Source: Deinandra increscens subsp. villosa (taxonomy: Eukaryota > Streptophyta > Magnoliopsida > Asterales > Asteraceae). From it: a DNA stretch of 64,000 bases. Positions 57,380 through 64,000 of the stretch are shown here, piece after piece. The position numbers and the translations under genes were made by a program. The notes beneath the pieces were generated by a model. It searched no databases. It worked only from the letters and a program-made list of their open reading frames with translations, and had not been told where the DNA came from. The first letter of the stretch is position 1. Every line of letters begins with the position of its first letter. Where the stretch lies: positions 7,456,997-7,520,996 of the forward strand of contig JBCNJP010000019.1 of assembly GCA_039602395.1 (NCBI GenBank), read 5' to 3'.

Positions 57380-59810
57380 TATAATTCAGTTCTGAATGTA
57401 CAAAAAAAACAAGCAGCTTAGTAATGAAACAATAGCCTGAGACATGGTCTATATACAGAAATCACAACTATGTTCCGTAACATGGTCTATATAAAGAAAT
57501 CATGTTCTAAAACCAAATAAGAATTCGGTTCGTTTTCAGTTTTGAACCAAATTTAACCGGTTTCTGTTTATGTTACGAGGCAGCGGAAACAAATTCAAAC
57601 AAAACAGTTCTTTTAACATGTTCTAAAACCAACAGTTGAAAACCCAAAACAGAACAAGCAAAGCCCAAAAGTAGTCTAAAACGCAGTTAGCTATTGCAAT
57701 TATCTTGAAATATAAGCCGGAGGCAATTGGACTTAAAAAGTTATGCATGTAAATGGATTAATCTCCTCATGAACCAAGATTATTAGAATTATCAATCAAT
57801 GCTTCAATTGTCACAATCATACCATTGATTGTTAGCAAATAATTTTGTTGAGTTTTTAACATAAGTGGTAATTAATTTAAGTTGCCTTATAGTTCACAAA
57901 TTTTTGTGTACATTTTTTTTAGATTTTATAACAGTAAATTTATTTCATCGCAACAGTTTAATCAGGTTCTGTACACTCTGGTTTACTCTTTATAGAAGAA
58001 ACTAGAAAGTATACAAAATTGCAACAAACTTTTGTAAAAATAAATGGAGTATATTAAATTTTTATGGTATTGGTCCTATAAAGTGTAAACCATAGAAGTT
58101 TTCTTTTGAGCCGCAGGATGTTGTATTGGGTTAAAGTTTTTTTAGAACGGTCATATTTATTAGACGAAACTAGCAAAAAGTTAAGACATTACAAAAAAAC
58201 GAGATACATTAAATTCATACCACAAGTCCCAATTCAACCCATAAGATCTACCCCCATTCTTTTTTTTTTGAACGGCTAATTTCTTTTTCACCAATATTTT
58301 TCACCATTGCCAAGGTTTGAACCCTGGTCTCTTCCCAAAGAAAGCTCAAAGCTCTAATTTCCCAAAACATCTCGTTCGGTCTTTAAAATCTCCTATTGAA
58401 AATAGTATCATTTCTCATCTTCCACATGCACCACATAGTAATGACAAATATTACATGCAAAAGAAGTTTTTGTTTGTGGGAAAACGACCAAGTGTTGTGG
58501 GCCTGCAAAACGTCCTGCACCACCGACAAAAAAAAAAACACACGAGGGGTTTTCACCCAACCCACAAGTCCCCCGAGGGTTGGGTGAAAACTCCTCTTAA
58601 CCAAAGATTGATCTTTGAAGGAATTTTATCCAATCCGGCTCTCAAAATAAAGACGTTAGCCTTTAATGGAATCCAACTTAACCTAAGGGATGGTCCAAGA
58701 AACACCGGGTAGAATAAAAGGTTCTATCCATTTTTTAAAGTATGAAATGAAACACAGACTTCGAAGTTTCAAAGTGATGAAAAATTGAAAATCATCCAAC
58801 TGCATTCCCCATTTATCCTCGTCTGAATTTTAGGGGATCAGCCCAATAAGAACCTCTAGGCTATAGACAAAACTGCAGTAGTCCATTCCCATCGGCCCAC
58901 TACAATATTGTTAGAATTTCTATTTATTCGAAGCTCCAACGATATATTTTTGTACCTGTCCAATCTAAACAGAAGAGGAAAAACATCCTTGAGAGCACCA
59001 AATATAGAATCTATAGAACCAAACCAAGAACTAAAAATCAAACTTTCATTTCTCTTGATAACGCAAGCCAAGTGTCAATGATATGATGATATGTAGCATG
59101 TTATAAAATATAAATTTCTACATAAGATAATTATAATATTTTAAAATACATTACAACTATTATATGTATAATAAAAGCGTGAAACCAAAAATGATTTTGA
59201 TATAGTAAACGAATGCTATAAGTGATTTCATGTTTTTGTTATAGATTTTTTTTTGTAGGCATAATGAAATTAAAATATGTTACGACAAAGATAAGTTGCA
59301 AATTTGTAAAATTAAAATAAATACGACAACCTATTTTTTTATAATAATCCAGTTTCAAAATTTACAAACGGTTCGTCCTAAAAGTTTTAAAAACCCAACC
59401 GTAGAACTAGACTAATGATAGGTCGGACGGTTCAGGGTTTTAAATCGAAGTGTCATGAAATGCTTAGATTTCCGGTTTGAGTCTTAAACAGAGTGCCTAG
59501 GGGAATAATGTGTAAAACTGTGGCATACTACATTGTTGCTTAGATATATCTTGCTAACTGTTTCTATGTGTAGGTGTGTGTTCTATGTATGAAACTATGA
59601 ATTGTTGCTTTAAGTTTTCCTACATTTGTGCTTCTTATCCTTGCAAAATGCTTCTATGTTTTACGGGGTAACGCATCCAATACGCTTGTCATAATTCATA
59701 AAATGGCTGGCCTTTCAGCTCATAATCCGTACACATGATAACTAGAAGAGATCTTTGCTTTCATATTTTAAAGTTACATAACATCCTGAAAACTGGAGTA
59801 AAAGTTGTGC
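57380..59810. other. Intergenic region with a reversed SINE fragment
   Basis: At about 58,258-58,345 a minus-strand SINE fragment has poly(T)GAACGGC and a B-box-like GGTTCAAACC (58,311-58,325 reversed). At about 58,530-58,600 a short inverted repeat GGGGTTTTCACCCAACCCAC / GGTTGGGTGAAAACTCC is present. No gene is seen. Confidence 0.4.
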
Positions 59811-62800
59811 CTAGCCACACTTGCTTAGGCAACTAACTCCTTCCTCCAGATAATCTTGTCTGCTAATCCAAAATTCAGGTGCATCCTGCAGGAATTAACA
59901 AAGTTGTTTGCCATATTAGTGCTTAATTATGTACATATTGACGTCCTAAAACAAATCACACAATGATTAGTCTGCAAAAACATTTAACTATATTCCATGT
60001 ATGTAACTTATGATTGATGTGCAAAATCTGTGGGACGGTTAGTGGGTCAAAATGAGTTTGGGTGGTTAAACTTGTATCTTTTTTGTATGTATCAGGTGGG
60101 CCCAGCACACTTTTTTTTTAACGGCAGAACACTTTGTCTATAGAATTTATTTGTTTTTATTATAGATACTGCGTCAAATATGATTCCAAAAATAAACCAA
60201 TTTTTTGAATAAAATTATTTCACATATTTTTATGCATTAAAAATGCACCATGTCTGACTTTCAAGTTTCAACCCCTTTCCTGATAACATCATGAATTAAG
60301 TCATTCATATGAAGAAAAAAAAAATACACCTGCTCTTAAATGGAGCATATATCAATCTTATTACTATTTAGTGCGTTTTTCAAATTGACTTAAATGGAAC
60401 AATTATGAAGCATGATAAGTATTTAGTGATATTTTTCTTCGCAGTCACCTTCTCCTTCAAGTTAAACCTAAAAAAAAATCACTAAACAATAACCAGGTTT
60501 CATAAATGTTCCATTTAGGTCACTTGATTTAATTTTTTTTTATTTTTATTTTTCTTTAGGGCCGTGGGTCTCTCTGGGAGCAGCCTCATTATTCTCCGGG
60601 ATAGAGGTAAGGTATGCCCTCATCTCACCTCCCCAGACCGTACTGCACATGTGGGATTTCACTGGGTACAGTTGTTGATTAAATTTTTTATTTTTTAATA
60701 CCAACAATGGAACGATACTAAAACATTAGTGATTTTTGTTGTTAGAAAAAAGTGTGAGTGGCTTTAGTAGAACACAGAAGAAAGTCTTGGGTGAAATGGG
60801 GATGAATAAATAAGTCCATTTCGCATGCAGCCTGGATTTAATAAAGCGAGCCACCAACACAAATGCGCTATGTACTGAGTGGTTTTGGATATGTAAACAG
60901 ATTCCTACAAAATCTTCTCTAAATCTCAGTCATTATGACATGCTGAATTTCCTGAGCAGGTTCTATCCTCCATAAAGTAAAAGCAGCAAGGGCTCAGGCG
61001 GGTGGATAACGGGTTTGACCAGGTCATTTTGTAATGTGGACTGAAATGGGCCAGTTCAGGATTTTGTTCTTTTTTCCCTTTTTTTTTATTGATAATTAAT
61101 GAGCGAGTTCTAATTACCATAGTAATAATCTAAATCTTTCAATTAAAAGATTTAGGAGGTTGTATAATAGACTTTGAGTGACTTCCAACTTGTTTAACCC
61201 TTTCAATAAATTCCCAATTTGTATATGCTCCATTCAAGGCAAAAGAGAGATACCTTCATGATTCCTGCAAGTACTGCACCCCCAAGGTAAACCATATGCT
61301 TCCTTCGTGGTGGATCTTCAATACGCAACCGCAATTTCTACATTACAAATAAACAGAAAAAGAAATGAGCATAAACTTTTGAATCTTTTCATAGAATTAC
61401 AAAAACAATCAGAATAAATGAAATGCCAGCATTCATAGAGCTTATTGACTGCCAGATAGGAGCTAACTTCTGAAACTAAAAGACAATATCTTACATCCTA
61501 TGCCCATCCATAGAAAGATTTGATAGGAAGTTAGGAACGTAATGACACATATATTATGATGCTAGCATTGAACATTCTAGAGAAAATTCTGGGCCGTATG
61601 TCATTTTTCTTCTAGTTACATATTTGATATTCGACTTGCTAAATTGATTTTCCAAGTATTTCAATCTACTTTATCACTGTTTCTTTGGGTCTCCACAGTG
61701 ATGATGAAGCTACAATTCGTTATGATGAGTGTTTACTTGAGATATAGGTTTGATCACAGATTAGAAGAACAGCATATACTTTTTTCTAGAAAGTAGAAAG
61801 AAAATACAGGGAATCAAATTTTATAATAATAACTAGGGGGACTACAAGTCCATGTTGTAAATGATGCAGGGACCATTATTTATAAATCCACTCTAGTGTT
61901 TTCCACATCCAAGAAAAAATAAGGTGCAAAGTATTCACATATTCACTCTTAAGATATCATGCACATGTATTGAGCCAAAAAGATTTAGTTTTCTATTTTC
62001 AGCATTTATTTTTTTTCCTTATGATCATCTTCTTGTACCAGTGATGAAAAATAATAGATGAAACGGGTAACTGAACACATAAAGATTGTATGTGTGATCT
62101 GTAAATTTCAGATATTACCTTCAGTCCAACTTTATTTCCCTTTAAAACAACATCAAGATAACGATCCAAGATTTCTTTCTCTAGCCTGTTAAAGAAATAC
62201 AAGTCCAGTAAGGCCTAAAACTAAAATAAAATATTTTTAATATTGACACTAAACAAAATTAAAAAAATTCCAGCTATGGTTTATAATAGGATGCACTTGG
62301 TCCAATAATATACTGGTGTCACTAAAAGAGAATAAACAGATAAAACGCAACACATCCTTCAAAAATGCCATGTAAGGTTAGTACATAAGAAAATGATAAT
62401 AGGGGTGACTCTTTAGCTTTGATGCAGCAAAACGGATCTTAAAAGTGTTGAAAATATATTGGATTCAACTAAGAAGTTGGCCAAAATAATAATAAATAGA
62501 CTGCTAAAAGCACATAAAGGAAGAAATTGTCTAAAGTGAATAGACACTGATGTATTACCGACTAGGTAATCCTGGATACATTGTGCTCCCACCACTCAAA
62601 ACTATATGCTGGTAAAGCTGCAAAAACATAAAAATAAAGACTGTAAAAAGCCAACAAATTTGTGTTTGTAAAATATTTACTTAATATTTCTTTTGTAACA
62701 TGAAACTGACATGACAATCAGAATCTTAAGGATGGATGCACCACCAACCTGACTGCAAACACTTCACTTTGTTGCATGCAGATTATACAGTATGTACAGA

Positions 62801-63536
62801 GATGGGCAGATTAATAAAATAAGATTTTTTTGGCATGTGCATTGTACTTGTGTCTGAAAAAATTGTATACTAATGAAATAGAACTTGGAGCTGAATTTTT
62901 TTTTGATTACTATCAAAGCCCCCCACCCCACCCCCAACACACACACACACACACAAAAACTGACAGAACAAAGACCTTGAACAAAGGGGTTAAAGTTACA
63001 ACCCAGAGTAACAAAACTTGCAAAACTGCACTATATGACAAAATTCTATGCAATAATCATATTTGATTTGGGTATGGTTTGAAAACGTTACCATCATACG
63101 ATTGTCAATATCCATTTCCTGAATACAGTGGAATACCATGTCAGCAATTCCATCCCCTTCAACATCTATGAGCTCCTGCAAGAAAAAACTTAACCATTGG
63201 TGGTGGTAGAGGCGGTAAATGATATAATGACAAGTAACATTACCTACTACAAATAATATACTTTACAAATCTAATTATGTAAATAAGAGCAAAAAACAGC
63301 TAAACAATTGTTCAAACCATATTAATATTCAAAGATTCATCTTGCAAGCAGTGCATGTAAGAGAACACATACAAGAGTAAGTGAATTTATCCAGAATACA
63401 AAAAGAAAAATCATGGAAAGAATGATATTTAATCCAGAAATAAAAGTCAAAATATACCAACACTCACCGGTGTAAAAAGAGCTTCAGGGGCCTGAAACCG
63501 TTCAGTACCAACTTTGATAACCCTTCCATCTGGTAG
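59811..63536 (-). CDS. ARP2: Actin-related protein 2, C-terminal exons (continues past right edge)
   Basis: Six exons on the minus strand join in frame: 63468-63536, 63092-63175, 62559-62617, 62119-62185, 61254-61337 and 59811-59885. They encode the last 145 or so residues: LPDGRVIKVGTERFQAPEAL, ELIDVEGDGIADMVFHCIQE, LYQHIVLSGGSTMYPGLPSR, LEKEILDRYLDVVLKGNK, KLRLRIEDPPRRKHMVYLGG and DAPEFWISRQDYLEEG. This is ARP2, a subunit of the Arp2/3 complex that nucleates branched actin filaments and shapes trichomes and epidermal cells in plants. GGSTM is the actin-fold nucleotide-binding phosphate-2 region. Upstream exons lie beyond 64,000. A 1.37-kb intron precedes the last exon and holds a SINE. The last residues (GVSCLSKCG) are shorter than I would expect for the family. 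No lesion is seen. Confidence 0.93.
60559..60678 (+). mobile_element. TS-like SINE, 3' part, in ARP2 last intron
   Basis: It reads GGGCCGTGGGTCTCTCTGGG, AGCAGCCTC, then GATAGAGGTAAGGTATGCCC, CTCCCCAGACC, GTGGGATTTCACTGGGTA and a GTTGTTG end. This order matches the 3' half of the plant TS SINE family. Confidence 0.65.
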
Positions 63537-64000
63537 CTGGTGCATTTTAAAACTATCAATAAACTTGTGTACTAATTTAATATATGACCAAAAAAAAATT
63601 TAAAATCTAACCCGAGAACCTTCTTTACCAAAAAAATGTATTTAAGGTGGCTTTTGGTTAGGTGTCAAGGAACCAATATGAGAATGGGTTTAGTTACAGG
63701 TTGGAATCCAAAAAATACACAAATACACAAAAAGAATAATATAATATATACATATTTGGAATGAATGATAAAACTCATCACAGAGGGTAGGTTCAGAAAT
63801 GCCCTTATGACATGAGTTCTTTAAAACATTAAAACCCATCTCGTTAATACCAACATCAACTACCACTTTCATCCCATTCCCCCATTCCCAGATCTTTAAA
63901 CCAAACACACCTACGATCAAATACTCGTTCATAAATGTTTACATCAGAACTCGTATATTCCAAAATTCAACTTACCAATAGCCCTACATCTAGATTGTCC
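63537..64000. other. ARP2 intron at the window edge
   Basis: This lies between the LPDGRV exon and an upstream exon not in the window. No ARP2 coding text was recognised here; the last 25 bases could be an exon edge (GTAAG on the minus strand at about 63,973) but the reading does not match ARP2. Confidence 0.4.

Noticed and set aside
63973..64000. Possible ARP2 exon at the right edge
   Set aside because: A donor-like GTAAG is present but the translated text does not fit ARP2.
1..64000. CRISPR array, phage defence or biosynthetic cluster
   Set aside because: No spaced identical repeats, no such enzymes, and gene structure is clearly nuclear plant.

Overview
This is a stretch of a nuclear plant genome from a eudicot. 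Genes are intron-rich with GT-AG introns, the background is AT-rich, and there are many plant transposable-element types. Abundant Helitron-like ends, CCGGTT-rich elements and TS-like SINEs would fit an asterid such as an Asteraceae species, but the species cannot be fixed from the sequence. No CRISPR array, operon or bacterial feature is present.

The central structural fact is a recent segmental duplication about 26.1 kb apart. Copy A (1 to about 12,600, continuing left of the window) and copy B (26,101 to about 40,180) both carry, in the same order on the minus strand, the 5' end of a Pumilio-family RNA-binding protein gene and a complete AVT1-type vacuolar amino acid transporter gene. Both AVT1 copies have 11 exons encoding 550 aa and contain a U12-type AT-AC intron. 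The copies have since gained different transposons. A-only: a 3.06-kb Helitron-like element and a Pack-MULE-like element. B-only: a 437-bp CCGGTT-rich element, a 2.4-kb solo LTR and a broken PIF/Harbinger element. Each copy therefore serves as the other's empty-site control.

The single-copy spacer between the duplicates holds a 500-N assembly gap, an RLCK-VII kinase (17,072-18,830, +, 439 aa), an OTU-type deubiquitinase (19,404-22,125, -, 350 aa, OTU9/OTU12-like) and the PUM-repeat half of the Pumilio gene (complete gene 23,778-27,470, -, 870 aa).

Right of copy B, 40-54 kb is repeat-rich. It holds a CCGAAA-rich repeat, an 832-bp solo LTR, three MITEs strung in (TA)n tracts, Helitron 3' ends with GC-rich hairpins, gene fragments (including a broken DEK_C-SWIB gene) and a very young non-autonomous Copia element. 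That Copia element has two 354-bp LTRs that read as identical and encodes only Gag and protease.

The last part carries a Mediator-associated-protein-2-like gene with a stop and a frameshift (55,544-57,379, -) and the C-terminal exons of actin-related protein 2 (59,811-63,536, -, continuing beyond the right edge). I found no clearly new biochemical system. The most informative observations are the duplication with its nested insertion history, the U12 intron, and the non-autonomous elements.
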